Positions 1-9,780 of a DNA stretch of 48,040 nucleotides are shown here, piece after piece (position 1 is the first letter of the stretch; every line of letters starts with the position of its first letter). This stretch comes from Spirogloea muscicola. Taxonomy: Eukaryota > Streptophyta > Zygnematophyceae > Spirogloeales > Spirogloeaceae. The notes beneath the pieces are model-generated. The model made no database searches. It was not told the DNA's origin and was given only the letters and a program-made list of their open reading frames with translations. Where the stretch lies: the NCBI GenBank assembly GCA_009602725.1, contig WELB01000123.1, positions 115,748 through 163,787 of the forward strand, written 5' to 3'. Both the position numbers and the translations under genes were made by a program.

Positions 1-486
1 TTCCTCAACCTCCTCTAGCAGCTCCACAAGCGGTACCGGTCGAGTCGACATGGCCCCCGTCAGCACGGCTCCCCCCGCTCTGTGGCACCTCCGGCCCTCC
101 TAGTATAGGGCGTCTTTTCATGTAGCCGCATTCTTTGCGCTGCATTCTTTGCACTTTCTGCATTTTCTGCCTGAACAATGTAATGGCTTGAATTGGCCTC
201 GCTTTAATTTCATGCGCACCGCGCGCCTTCTCTCTCTTGTCCTGATTTTCTTGTTGAATCTGCACACAGTAGTGTAGCAAATCCAACCCAGATCACAACA
301 TGGCACTCCCCCGCCCACGTCTTGCAAAGACCACTGGCGAGGCGGATCTGAATTTCAGAGGGTGTTTCAGTACCCACTCGTGCTCGTCACTTGCGTAGTA
401 GCTGTGTGATTTAGCCGGAAATCACGTTGTCACGACTGACTGCTTTGTTTCCACCAGCTAGCTACTCGGATCTGCATCTCCTGTCT
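1..486. other. No intact gene; retroelement tail at the right edge
   Basis: I recognise no gene in the first 440 bases. From about 445 to 486 the plus strand reads as the last residues of the family A retroelement protein (PASYSDLHLL) followed by the same sequence that follows the larger copy at 1018. This is therefore the extreme 3' end of a truncated element. Confidence 0.45.
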
Positions 487-1142
487 AGATGGTTACTGAG
501 CGTTCCCTGGCTGATGTCTTAGTCCTAGTCGTTCGCACTCTAAGCTCCCTCAGACCTTGTCCATTCTTTTGGGCTGGCCTTTCCCAGCCACCAGTCAATC
601 TGGCCGCGCTTTCTGCTTTGTTTCCAGCAGCGCCAAACGCTCGTCGGAGGAGGCGGGCTACGCAGTCGGCAAAGCGGGGGGCGAATGGGAACGGAAGTAC
701 TCGGACCACCCGGTGGGAGACGAGTTTGTTCCACTGGCAGTCGACGTGCACGGAGCCTTGTGCTCGAAATTGCTTGACTTGCTCCACCGCCTGGCGCAGC
801 GTGCAGCGGCCCGCCGCCTCGGGCAGCAGGGCGAGCAGCCCGGCTTCAACGTCGCCGGGTCCCTCGCTCAAGTCTTCCGTATGCGTTTGGCCGTCTCGAT
901 GCAGCGGTCCCTTGCCTTCGCGGTTCACTTGCGCGCAGGCCGAGCTTTGGCGGCGGCCTCCAGCTTCCGTCAGGGCAACGTCTTTCCGCCAGCTAGCTAC
1001 TCAGACTTGCATCCTGAATGGAGGTTACTGAGCGTTCCCTGGCTGATGTCTTAGTCCTAGTCGTTCGCACTCCGGCTCCTTCAGACCTTGCCCGTTCCTT
1101 TGGGCTGGCCTTTCCCAGCCACCAGTCAATCTGGCCGCGCTT
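487..1142 (+). repeat. Direct repeat pair flanking the family A fragment
   Basis: About 125 bases at 487-613 recur almost unchanged at 1018-1142. Both copies run from GGTTACTGAGCGTTCCCTGG through a GGGCTGG/CCAGCC stem-loop to GTCAATCTGGCCGCGCTT. The unit is the 3' untranslated tail of family A, so two truncated copies lie head to tail: tail, coding fragment, tail. A third partial copy of the same tail is at 13000-13078. Confidence 0.8.
632..1031 (+). pseudogene. Family A non-LTR retrotransposon, 3' fragment of endonuclease ORF
   Basis: The plus strand encodes the C-terminal part of the family A protein. The readable core starts with KYSDHPVGDEF and PLAVDVHGAL, continues through AGSLAQVFRMRLAVSMQRSL, and ends near PASYSDLH. 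The same order of motifs is seen in the longer ORFs at 27981 and 42956, where it follows a C-x-C...H-x3-C zinc knuckle and a PD-(D/E)XK-like (restriction-like endonuclease) domain. Everything upstream is missing, as expected for a 5'-truncated insertion made by target-primed reverse transcription. The frame is lost near the normal stop codon. Confidence 0.6.
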
Positions 1143-1144
1143 CT

Positions 1145-1980
1145 ACTAAGGAAGGCTTACTCTGGTGACGGGTACGACTTTGATGCGGTAATGGTGAAGG
1201 ACAATGAAGGCTTGTTTTCTTACATTCTTCTAATGGGAGAATACAAATTTGCCGCCTTCATCGTTGATGAAAGGTGGAGTGATGATGAACTCGCCGTAGA
1301 CTTCTCTGCTACCACTTACGCAGTCTACTTTACCTGGGCCGCATTTGCAGCCGGTACAATGATCACATGACTCGACGGCAATATTCAGCAACATCCATTT
1401 TCAGTGGCTTTATGTGTGTCTGGATAGAAGTGACTTCCTGCTTGCATCCTCGTATGAAGTATTTATGGCAAAAGCGGATTTGACAAGTGCGAGTTGCTTC
1501 GAGAACGACTAGTCAAGTGCAACCTGCCAGAGGTGCCCATCAATGGCATCACCGAAAATAGGAAGCGGTTTGACCTGGTAATGATGGCTTCTTCAGTACC
1601 ACGGGGCATTCGTTTGGTTGGTATCAGCATCTCCAAGTGCTGGCGTCAAGATCGTTCATGTTTCCATGAGCCTGTCACGTAATTGCAAGCTTGATAGACT
1701 TCGGCAAAACAAGGCCCTGCAAGCGGACATCAGTGCTGGTCTTTCTTGCTGACATCTGGGCCGTCACTTGCAGGACAAGTACGCTATTTTAGGTCACTCA
1801 GCTATTTTAGAAAAGCCAATCAATAAACGCAAAGCTGGCAAGAGGCTCGGCAACTACTTGAAAACATACAAACCGCCCTCAATTGAAATACGAGCTCGAC
1901 TGGAGCGAGGAGACATTGCAGAGGTCAAGATAGCGTCAAGATATCCCTTCATGGCTATAGCAAGGCGAGGTATTGCTTAG
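1145..1980 (+). pseudogene. Degenerate copy 1 of the phytochrome REC (receiver) domain
   Basis: Three blocks match the receiver exons of the phytochrome at 14209-15245, with intron sequence between them also recognisable. Block 1 (about 1150-1300) contains FAAFIVDERW, equivalent to FDALLLDER with the phospho-accepting Asp. Block 2 (about 1500-1565) contains KCNLPEVPINGIT, equivalent to DCNLPEVPIIGIS. Block 3 (1768-1980) contains KYAILGHSAILEKPI and TYKPPSIE, equivalent to KYAMSGYSAVMGKPI and TYKPPSLE. The donor after the first block reads AAAGGTGGAGTG instead of AAAGGTGAGT, which would spoil splicing, and no start or kinase lies upstream. Because intron sequence is shared, this is a genomic segmental copy and not a retrocopy. 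It begins directly after a retroelement tail. Confidence 0.72.
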
Positions 1981-3045
1981 CTGTTGGCCCTCTTCAATCC
2001 TGCAATTTCAAAAGCTCAGGTGTGTCTTGTGTGGCGTGATACACATTTGATGAAGAAAGGGAACTTTCTTCCAGTCTCTCGTGGCACCCTTAGTAAGAGC
2101 GCATACGAGTACCACTATGTCGTAGGGCTGGTGCTTTGTACGCCCCTCAGATTCTCAGCACACTGTATGAAGGCCACGCTCTGTCTATCCAAGACCAAGC
2201 TTTGGATCTCTTGGGTTGTGACATACAAAGAGCTTATAGCTTCAAGTTATGGAGGTGCTTGCGGTTACATTCAACATTTACTGTTGTCGATACAAGTCAT
2301 CATGTCATTGTGGGGCATCTCCTCGTCGCAGTTGAGCATGCCAACATCATCGTGAAGTATAGAAGGTCTTCTCTCCCTGTTATCACATATGTGAGGTTGT
2401 GTATGTGGGGTCAGCTTCGAAGCATCTACACAGCAGCTCCAACAGAGCACTCACACAACCTCACATGTGTGATAACAGGGAGAGAAGACCTTCTATACTT
2501 CACAATGATATTGTCATGCTCAACTGCAACGAGGAGATGCCCCACAATGACATGATGACTTGTATCGACCTCACATGAGGTTGTGTGAGTGCTCTGTTGG
2601 AGCTGCTAAGTAGATGCTTTGAAGCTGACCCCACATACACAACCTTACATATGTAATAACAGGGAGAGAAGACCTTCTATACTTCACGATGGTGTTGTCG
2701 TGCTCAACTGCGACGAGGAGATGCCCCACAATGACATGATGACTTGTATCGACAACAGTAAATGCAAGCACATCTTTCATTGAAGCTATAAGCTCTTAAT
2801 AAGTCACAACCAAAAGCTTTGACTTGGATGGTCAGAGTGTGTCCTGCATACGGTGCACATAGTACATGACGGGCGTAGAAAGTACCATCCTTATTACCTA
2901 GTGAAACTGGGATACGCTAGTATAAAGGGTGCAGGGAGACACTGGAAGAAATGCATTCTTACTCCATCAAACATGTATCACACTACACAAGACACACCTC
3001 AGCTTTTGATAATTGCAGGAGTGAACATGGCCAACAGCTAAGCAG
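1976..3045. repeat. Compound inverted repeat of about 1.07 kb
   Basis: The outer arms (about 1976-2280 and 2760-3045) are diverged reverse complements: CTTAGCTGTTGGCC at the left end pairs with GGCCAACAGCTAAG at the right end. Inside, a module of about 110 bases (2280-2390, containing CATGTCATTGTGGGGCATCT) occurs once forward and twice reversed (2463-2570 and 2650-2760). It is separated by a second module of about 70 bases (2391-2460, reversed at 2570-2650). The order is A-B-A'-B'-A'. The short open frames inside are mirror images of each other and are not taken as genes. The outer arms resemble the sequence 3' of the phytochrome REC domain (13990-14195), so the arms derive from that gene's 3' flank. 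Confidence 0.78.
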
Positions 3046-3082
3046 TATCTCGCCGTCCTAGATAAGTGCCATGAAGCCAATA

Positions 3083-3675
3083 ACCGGCGCAATGCGCGCC
3101 TTCAGGAGCTCCACGAGGCTGCGATCTCGGTGTGTGGGGGACCCTGCAGTGGCTTTCTCGAGAGCGCTGCTGGAAGAGGTGCAAGCGCTTGTCGCCCGGG
3201 TAACCAAGAGCGAGAAGCGTGTCCACAAACTGAAGGCCAAACTCCGTGAGTCGCAGGTGGGGCGTGCCAAGCCCGCCTCACCGGCCAAATTCAGTGGACA
3301 ATCCTGCCGTGGCGGCCTCGACGCTTGGCTTGCAGAAATCCTTGCGTGGTTCGTACAGTGTGGCACCGGCGCACAACGCCGTGTCGGGCTTGCGGTCACG
3401 TACCTCTCAGGCAATCCCGCCCAGTGGTGGGAAAGCGTGAAGAAATCATCCACCCCCGTAGTGTATAACCATTGGGATTTCTTCGTCAGATCGTTGTCAA
3501 GCATGTGTGGCGAGGTGCACGCCGAGCTCGATGCGCAAAACAAGCTTGATGTCATTCGCATGAGAAACAACGATATTGAAGACTGTGATGTGCGGCGGTT
3601 CCACATGTTGTTGTCGAAACTCAACAGCAAACCCATGGATAACGCTGACCAGTGCCAGAGGTTTAAGGCAGGGCT
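3083..3675 (+). pseudogene. LTR-retrotransposon gag fragment (left palindrome arm)
   Basis: The plus strand encodes a retrotransposon gag-type capsid domain of the Ty3/Gypsy kind. Recognisable features are a basic coiled segment (KSEKRVHKLKAKLRES), then AVTYLSGNPAQWWES, which matches the A-x-x-Y-L-x-G-x-A-x-x-W-W signature, then HWDFFV, a block around AQNKLDVIRMRNND, and FKAGLPEQM at the domain's usual end. The N-terminal third present in the minus-strand copy is missing, and no protease or polymerase follows. A small in-frame change near IEDCDVRRF relative to the other arm (FEDFVRQF) suggests drift. Confidence 0.75.
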
Positions 3676-4272
3676 GCCCGAGCAAATGACCACAAGCCCT
3701 GCCTTAAATCTCTGGCACTGGTCAGCGTTATCCATGGGTAAGCTGTTGAGTTTCGACAACAACATGTGGAACTGCCGCACAAAGTCTTCAAAATCGTTGT
3801 TTCTCATGCGAATGACATCAAGCTTGTTTTGCGCTTCGAGCTCGGCGTGCACCTCGCCGTACATACTTGACAACAATCTGACGAAGAAATCCCAATGGTT
3901 ATACACTACGGGGGTGGATGATGTCTTCACGCTTTCCCACCACTGGGCGGGATTGCCTGAGAGGTACGTGACCGCAAGCCCGACACGGCGTTGTGCGCCG
4001 GTGACACACTGTATGAACCACGCAAAGATTTCTGCAAGCCAAGTGTCGAGGCCGCCACGGCAGGATTGCCCACTGAATTTGGCCGGTGAGGCGGGCTTGG
4101 CACGCCCCACCTGCGACTCACGGAGTTTGGCCTTCAGTTTGTGGACACGCTTCTCGCCCTTGGTTACCCGTGCGACAAGCGCTTGCACCTCTTCCAGCAG
4201 CGCTCTCGAGAAGAAAGCCACTGCAGGGTCCCCACACACAGTCTCGTGAAGCTCCTGAAGGCGCGCATTGCG
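3083..4272. repeat. Large palindrome: two gag fragments in inverted orientation
   Basis: The left arm (about 3083-3675) and right arm (3695 to about 4272) are reverse complements with a few percent mismatch and one or two small indels. The spacer is only 19 bases (3676-3694). The left arm encodes retrotransposon Gag on the plus strand; the right arm encodes the same segment on the minus strand. The long open frames that read through both arms on each strand are half Gag and half antisense. Such an arrangement would form a hairpin if transcribed and is also prone to assembly artefact. Confidence 0.88.
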
Positions 4273-4890
4273 CCGGGCGTCATCGGAGGTCAGGACGTCC
4301 GCAGCCGTCGCCTGGAACTTCCCTAGATCGTCGGCAAGGTCCTCGACCTCAAGAGGTGGAACAGCCGGTGGAGGAGGACTTGGGCATGTAGTGGAGTCCG
4401 GCGACTGCATGCCTGATACCACACACTGACGGATCAAGTCAGATGTGGCAGACTTATCGAGGATCCATACTGGCAAGAAGTCCTCAGAAGGACTGGTGCC
4501 CCAGACCCACGAGCAATCAAGACAGCACATGTGACATACCTCCAAACCACAAAGCTGTACGAGCAGCAAGAGGGAGGGACCAGGAGTGGACGAACCAACA
4601 ATTCCTGGCATACGGTCAGACTTTGCCGCCCACCAGCGACCGGGTTCACTTCTGTGCTGTACTGGCCGGCAATCCGCTGGACACAGGTGGTTTACGCTGG
4701 TAAGATCTGACCTGGCACGGTAATTTGGTGCCGGGACGTAAGAGCCGCTTGGCATCTTGAGGTCCCCGTACGTGGATGTCGAAGGCGAGAGGGTGGCACA
4801 CGTGCCACTTTGTTGAGCTCCTCGTCTACTCTGGAAAAAATTTGCTCGAAAGTGGAAAATTAGTCCAGAATACAGGAGGGATCCATGCAC
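3695..4890 (-). pseudogene. LTR-retrotransposon gag, 5' portion (minus strand)
   Basis: Reading from 4890 downward, an open frame begins MHGSLLYSGL and runs through a poorly conserved N-terminal region. It continues with a Pro-rich stretch (TTCPSPPPPAVPPLEVEDLA), a coiled basic segment, and the gag capsid domain with TYLSGNPAQWWESV and FEDFVRQFHMLLSKLN. At FKAGL it reaches the palindrome centre and then reads antisense sequence. A tRNA-Met-type primer binding site lies 50 bases upstream at 4941-4952, so the order LTR, PBS, gag is as expected for a Ty3/Gypsy or Copia-like element. Protease, reverse transcriptase and integrase are absent: the element is truncated at the fold-back point. Confidence 0.72.
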
Positions 4891-4940
4891 TGTCAGCAGT
4901 AAAACACAACCTTATACTTGACTGGCTAGATGCAAGAACA

Positions 4941-4952
4941 CCTCTGATACCA
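4941..4952 (-). promoter_or_regulatory. Primer binding site (tRNA-iMet type) of the LTR element
   Basis: On the minus strand this reads TGGTATCAGAGG, the sequence complementary to the 3' end of initiator tRNA-Met that plant LTR retrotransposons commonly use as primer site. It is preceded by GATGTCACA, a plausible CA-ending LTR terminus, and followed 50 bases later by the gag start. Confidence 0.65.
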
Positions 4953-4953
4953 A

Positions 4954-5300
4954 TGTGACATCTCTGCATCTAATCACACAGTTAGAGTCAGGGTGTCCTA
5001 ATTTGGATTCGAGCATAACGTGTTTTGGAGACAACCCTCATACAGGAGAACGCCTACGCACATACGCTCACAGAGCGCAGCGGAAGTCTTACCCTGAGGC
5101 ACCGCCCTAGGGCGGTGACTCTACCAATAGACTTACGGAGAGCCGGCAGGGCCCGCACCGATGAGTTGCGGCGACGGGCTGGCAGCAGGCAGCAGCATTA
5201 GAGCTGTGGCGGCGGCGGCAGCAGCAGGCAGCAGGGGGGCTGGCTAAGCAGCAGCAGGGCTGTGTCTCTCTCGGGCGTTGGTCGGACTCAGGAGTCTGGC
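4954..5300 (-). mobile_element. Probable 5' LTR of the gag element (outer boundary uncertain)
   Basis: The sequence directly upstream of the primer binding site on the minus strand should be the 5' LTR. It ends in CA next to the PBS. I could not find the TG start or a second LTR in the window, so the length is a guess. It contains a perfect 18-base palindrome at 5100-5117 and, towards 5200-5250, a CAG/GGC-rich simple repeat. Confidence 0.4.
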
Positions 5301-5589
5301 CAAGGCCTACTACTCATAGCAATTCTCCTGCCACCCCTCCCCTGAGGGTGTGAGGAGGGTCGCCCCCAGGGCCCTCCCTCGGAGGGGCGGGCCTGACAAG
5401 GGGACACGATGAATACAAGAGGCTGGCACACAGGGCCAGTGGCCTGTAGCACGAGTCCAAGGGACTAGCGCCAAGATGCCGGCGCGCAAGTCCACGGGAC
5501 TGCCGCGCTGCACAGTGACTAGCGCAAAGGAGCTGGCGCGCCAGGCCAATTGCCTGGCTCACGGGGCCAAGGGATTAAGGCCATGAGGA

Positions 5590-6039
5590 CACAGGACCGA
5601 GGCCATGCGGCCATGAGGCCGAGAGAGCTGGCCAATCCAGCCAGCCCACAGGACGCTGGCCTGAGGGAGAAAGAAAGTGCTCGCCCATTGAGAATAGGGG
5701 CTGGAAAAGCCAGCCCAAAAAAGAATCAATAAAGGACGAGAAGGGGGCCAGGCGAAGCGCTAAGAAAGAAGCACACAAGGAAACAAAGTAGCTACGGATC
5801 ACTCAGTAACCCCTGCTAAGCAGCCTCAGGTCGGACAGGTCGGACGGGTGAGCTGGCCCATCTAAGAAGAAAGCGCGGCCAGATTGACTGGTGGCTGGGA
5901 AAAGAAGAAGGCTCGCCCATAAAGAAAGAGGGGCTGGCAAAGCCAGCCCAAAAAGAACGGACAATGTCCAAAGCCGAAGAATGAGAAGCCGAGGAAGGAC
6001 TCCTCTACTCTACCAATCACGACAACATACTAGGGAAGC
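5590..6039 (-). repeat. Nested family A 3' tails (antisense)
   Basis: At least two truncated family A tails lie here on the minus strand, marked by stem-loops at about 5697-5716 and 5931-5950 (GGGGCTGGAAAAGCCAGCCC and GGGGCTGGCAAAGCCAGCCC) and by the tail sequence GCTCGCCCATTGAGAATAGG. Stretches such as GGCCAGATTGACTGGTGGCT repeat the sequence seen near 590 and 13060. Confidence 0.65.
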
Positions 6040-6535
6040 TCAGTACCCGCGAGTGAGCAACATCAGGTCCGAGTAGCTCGAGGCAGGGAAGGAGGCACTC
6101 CGCCGAGACCCGGAGGCCGCGGCCAGAGCGCGTCCTGCGCGCGTGTGGACAGCGTGGGCAAGGGATCGCTGGAACGATACCGCCAAGCGCATGCGAAAGA
6201 CCTGGGCGAGCGACCCGGCGGCGTTGAAGCCGGGCAGCGCCCCGGGCGGACCCGACCGCCGATCAATAGCCTGACGAGCAAGCCGCTGGAGGAGATCCAG
6301 CCAGCGGCTGCCGAAGGCCCCGTGAACATCTATCGCCACGGCCGCGAACTCATCACCGACCGGGTGATCGGCATATTTTTTCCTCTTTTGCCCGGGCTGC
6401 TAGGCCGACCGCATGCCCTGCAAACGACGCCGACCTGGTGGGGTTGCCGGAGTCGTAGCTGTCCGTTGTCACCACATCAGTGATGATGCGGGGACCGCCG
6501 CTGGGCAGGATAGCGACCAGGTCGGCGCGCCGGGT
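6040..6535 (-). pseudogene. Family A endonuclease-domain fragment with frameshift
   Basis: From 6535 downward the minus strand encodes TRRADLVAILPSGGPRIITD, the catalytic core of the PD-(D/E)XK-like domain, then VVTTDSYDS and AARAKEEK. At about 6375-6381 an A-run carries an extra base and the frame changes. The second frame then gives YADHPVGDEFAAVAIDVHGA, AGSLAQVFRMRLAVSFQRSL and the usual end SDLMLLTRGY, stop at 6040. The zinc knuckle and everything N-terminal are missing. Confidence 0.7.
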
Positions 6536-6949
6536 TTAAGAAAGAGAAAGTGCTCGCCCATTGAGAATAGGGGCTGGAAAAGCCAGCCCAAAAAAGAATG
6601 AACAGAGTACGAGAAGGGGGCCAGGGGAAGCGCTAAGAAAACAAGCACACAGAGAAACAAAGCAGCTACGAATCACTCAGTAACCTCTGCTAAGCAGCCG
6701 CAGGTCGGAGGTGGGAAAGGCCTGCCCAAAGAAGGTGCTCGCCCATTGAGAAGAAGGTGCTCGCCCATTGAGATGGTGAACTCATCACCCCCAGGTGATG
6801 AGTTCGCGGCCCTTGCCATAGACGTCCACGGAGCTTACGGCAGCGGCTGGCTGGATCCCCGGCAGCTAGTCTGTCGGATCTGAGGCTCCTCACTCGTACT
6901 TATTGAGTGATCCATCCTCCCCCTATTTTACCATTGCATCCTCAGGCCC

Positions 6950-7371
6950 CTTTGTAGCTGCTCACCGCTCTTAGGCCCCTCTGAACCTTTGTGAATTCTT
7001 TTTGGGCTGGCTTTTCGCAGCCCTTGCCCCCATTGGGAGTGCCACTTCTTCTTGATCTCCTCCAGCGGGCTGGCTTTTCGCAGCCCTTGCCCCCATTGGG
7101 AGTGCCACTTCTCCAGCGGCTTGCCCGGCAGGCCATGGAGCGGCGGCCGGGTCCGCCAGGGGGGCTGCCCGGCTTCAACGCGGCCGGCTCCCTGGCCCAG
7201 GTTTTCCGGATGCGGCTCTCCGTGTCCCTTCAACGCTTTTCTTCAACGCTCACTCGCTCATGCCGTCCACTCGCGCGCGGGCCGTGCTCTGCTGCCTCTG
7301 GCTCTGGCCAGGGGACCCACTTCCAGGAGCCCAGCATCTCTGATCTGCGGCTGCTTAGCAGGGGTTACTGA
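6950..7371 (+). pseudogene. Family A 3' tail plus C-terminal coding fragment
   Basis: Two short, nearly identical segments (CTGGCTTTTCGCAGCCCTTG, about 7010 and 7072) precede a coding fragment beginning LARQAMERRPGPPG. It continues with AGSLAQVFRMRLSVSLQR and ends SDLRLLSRGY at the stop, 7371. A small insertion after SLQR (FSSTLTRS) disrupts the usual SLAHAVH motif. Confidence 0.62.
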
Positions 7372-8030
7372 GTGTCTCGTAGCAGCTTTGTTTCTGTTAC
7401 TTAGCGCTTCCCCTGGCCCCCTTCTCGTACTCTGTTCATTCTTTTTCGGGCTGGTTGTTCCAGCCCCTATTCTCAATGGGCGAGCACTTTCTGCTCTTGT
7501 TGCTGCTTCCGGGTCTCGCCCGGCTGCATCTTTTCCAGCCTCGAGCTACTCTGACCTGATGTTGCTCACCCGCGGGTATTGAACTTCGTGTGGTTCCGTC
7601 ATGTCTAGTTGTCTAGATGCCTAGCTAGTGTTGGAGCTCTTTGGATATTGTCCATTCTTTTTTGGCTGGCTTCTGCCAGCCCCTCTCTTCTATGGGCGAG
7701 CTCATCTTCATTGAGAAGAGGGGCTGGCAAAGCCAACCCAAAAAGAATGGACAATGTTCAAAGCCAAAGAAAGAGGTGCTGAAAAAGGACTCCCCCCCCC
7801 CCCCAAAGGAATGGACTAGGTCTGAAGGAGCCGGAGTGCAAAGAAAGAAGAAAGTGCTCGCCCATTGAGAATAGGGGCTGGAACAACCAGCCCGAAAAAG
7901 AATGAACAGAGTACGAGAAGGGGGCCAGGGGAAGCGCTAAGAAACAGAAACAAAGCAACGAGACACTCAGTAACCCCTGCTAAGCAGCCGCAGATCAGAG
8001 ATGCTGGGCTCCTGGAAGTGGGTCCCCTTC
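7305..8030. repeat. Inverted pair of near-identical family A 3' ends
   Basis: The plus-strand segment 7305-7490 (end of the coding region, stop, then a 3' UTR with a GGGCTGGTTGTTCCAGCCC stem-loop) reappears inverted at about 7850-8027 with very few differences. It also appears in direct orientation at about 42388-42573. Between the arms are further short tails, including a run of about 13 C at 7790. Such high identity in non-coding DNA indicates recent copying. Confidence 0.78.
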
Positions 8031-8118
8031 TGCAAAGAAAGAAAGAAAGCAAAGGACTTGGACTAAGACATCAGCCAGGGAAGAAAGGGCGGCCAGATTG
8101 ACTGGTGGCTGGGAACGC

Positions 8119-8320
8119 TTAGTAACCTCTAGTCAGGAGATGCAAGTCTGAGTAGCTAGCCGGCGGAAAGACGTCGCCCATCCGGCCAGCCCGCAAGGCG
8201 CTGGCCTGAGGGAGAAAGGAAGTGCTCGCCCCTATTAGGAGTAGGGGCTGGAAAAGCCAGCCCAAAAAAGAATCAACAAAGGACGAGAAGGGGGCCAGGG
8301 GAAGCGCTAAGGAAAACCGT
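8119..8320 (-). repeat. Family A 3' tail (antisense)
   Basis: This stretch again reads as the minus-strand end of family A (PPASYSDLHLLTRGY near 8130-8170), followed by a tail with the stem-loop GGGGCTGGAAAAGCCAGCCC at about 8245. It stops abruptly where the plus-strand family B tail begins, so one element was inserted into or joined onto the other. Confidence 0.6.
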
Positions 8321-8325
8321 GGTTT

Positions 8326-8455
8326 TTGACCCGTGGTTATTGAGCGGGTCAATCTGCTGTAGGTTATGTAGATTTCTAGATGTGCTTGCCTTTGTACCTG
8401 GCCATTTGGCCTACATTTCTTTCTAATACACGATCTCTTCCTAAGGAAAACAAGC
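8326..8455 (+). repeat. Family B retroelement 3' end with stop-codon hairpin
   Basis: The sequence TTGACCCGTGGTTATTGAGC followed by GGGTCAA forms an 8-base-pair stem with an 11-base loop, and the family B stop codon (TGA) lies in the loop. The downstream tail AGATGTGCTTGCCTTTGTAC recurs at 8575-8600 (inverted), 44745-44765 and 47710-47735 (inverted). Confidence 0.65.
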
Positions 8456-8529
8456 TGACCCACCCGGCCAGCTCGTAGGGCGCGAGCCCGAGGCGTGCGG
8501 ACGGGGTACGGAGCCCGGGACCCTCAAAC

Positions 8530-8850
8530 CGTACTTAGCTACACGAAATGCGTGTATATTAAGAGATGGGGAGGCCATGTGTGGCCAAGTACAAAGGCAA
8601 GCACATTGGACAAATGTACGTCACCTGCTGCTAAGCTGACCCGCTCAGTAACCACGAGTCAGCACATAGAGGTCGCTAGCTGACGCTCGAATACAGGACG
8701 GCAATTGACTAGCTCTTGTGCCAGCAGCTAAGGCTCGACCAGCTTTCTGATGCAGAGCATACGCCTGAGCTCGTTGCAGACAGGTTGACACTCGACGTCG
8801 CAGAAATGACAGATAGGCTGCCGGCATACCCATCTGGGCTGGGAGCATAT
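8530..8850 (-). pseudogene. Family B retroelement C-terminal fragment
   Basis: The minus strand encodes QMGMPAAYLSFLRRRV and LQRAQAYALHQKAGRALA, ending SDLYVLTRGY with the stop inside a hairpin (about 8634-8660), followed by the family B tail down to about 8540. The ending resembles family A (LTRGY) but the body differs, so this is a related but distinct non-LTR family. Together with the plus-strand tail at 8326-8455 it forms an inverted repeat. Confidence 0.6.
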
Positions 8851-8939
8851 CCTTGCTACACGGAGTGCTGCCAAGCTACCCGCACCGTTTGGGACTCCCA
8901 ACGGTTCACACGCTACGCTCATGTAAGGTCATCGCGCAC

Positions 8940-9780
8940 CGTTCGCACTCTCAAACGGAGGAAACTTTACAAGGGCAGTCCTTGTCACGGCTGCAGAGAT
9001 GCCAATGATGGGCACCTCAGGCTGGTTGCAATTCGCTGGCACGTACCAATAGTTTATAAAGAACCAGCTTCACACGAGGATGTAAGCAGATATTTAATGT
9101 TATCGGGCTATACATTAGGCCACTAAAGTTGGATGTTGCTGACTTTGCCGACGAGTCACGAAAATATTGTACTGGCTGCAGGTGCCGTCCAGGTAACATG
9201 GACTGCGTCAGAGGTAACAAAGAGAAATCCAAGGTGAATTCATCATCACTCCACCTTTTATCAATGAGGAAGGCGTCAGACTTCTCTTTTTCTCCTCCCA
9301 TGCCGCCAATGGACGACAGTATGTCATTGACATCTGTTCCTATCACCACATGGAAAATCGCTCTGTCACTGAATACAGCCGCATATATGTCAGTCGTCTA
9401 TAACGAAATGCAGTTATACTACAAAATTGACATAGTAGTCACCTGAAGAAGGGGATGACAACGAATGACACAAGCGTTGCACTGCAGTTTTTCTGAACTG
9501 CAAGTCAGCTTTCTGCCAGCCCGACACCACAACGCAGCGGTCAGACTTCACTGAAGGGGCAGTCAAATAAAATGGTAATAATAGTATTTGTCCAGCATAA
9601 CACAAGGACCAGTTGAGGTGCGTCAGGATAGTACTTGTCCAAAGCCTACTCGGCATCCCAGACCTTGGCAGTTCCGTCTCTACTTGACATTTACTCACAT
9701 ATTTAGGCTGGCAGGAGACACCGATAACAACGGCTTTGCTGGAAAGGGCGAATGATGATATCCTGCTATTTCTCAAATTC
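8940..9780 (-). pseudogene. Degenerate copy 3 of the phytochrome REC domain
   Basis: On the minus strand, a first block near 9755-9715 (KAVVIGVSCQP) sits where ALVIDDEPVN is expected, so the acidic Asp pair is gone. A second block (about 9240-9290) reads SDAFLIDKRWSDDEF, matching copy 1 (AAFIVDERWSDDEL). A third (about 8960-9050) reads CNQPEVPIIGISAAV. Former intron sequence between the second and third blocks is also alignable with copy 1. The donor after the Asp block is again GGTGGAGTG, as in copy 1, suggesting that copies 1 and 3 share an ancestor already damaged there. No downstream KPI block was found. Confidence 0.6.

Noticed and set aside
3058-4890. A 610-codon minus-strand open frame and a 392-codon plus-strand frame as complete genes
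   Set aside because: Each reads through the palindrome centre: one half is Gag and the other half is antisense Gag. Only the sense halves are reported.
5690-8260. CRISPR array or bacterial-type repeat from the regularly recurring GGGCTGG hairpin
   Set aside because: Spacing is irregular, both strands are involved and each hairpin sits in a retroelement tail.
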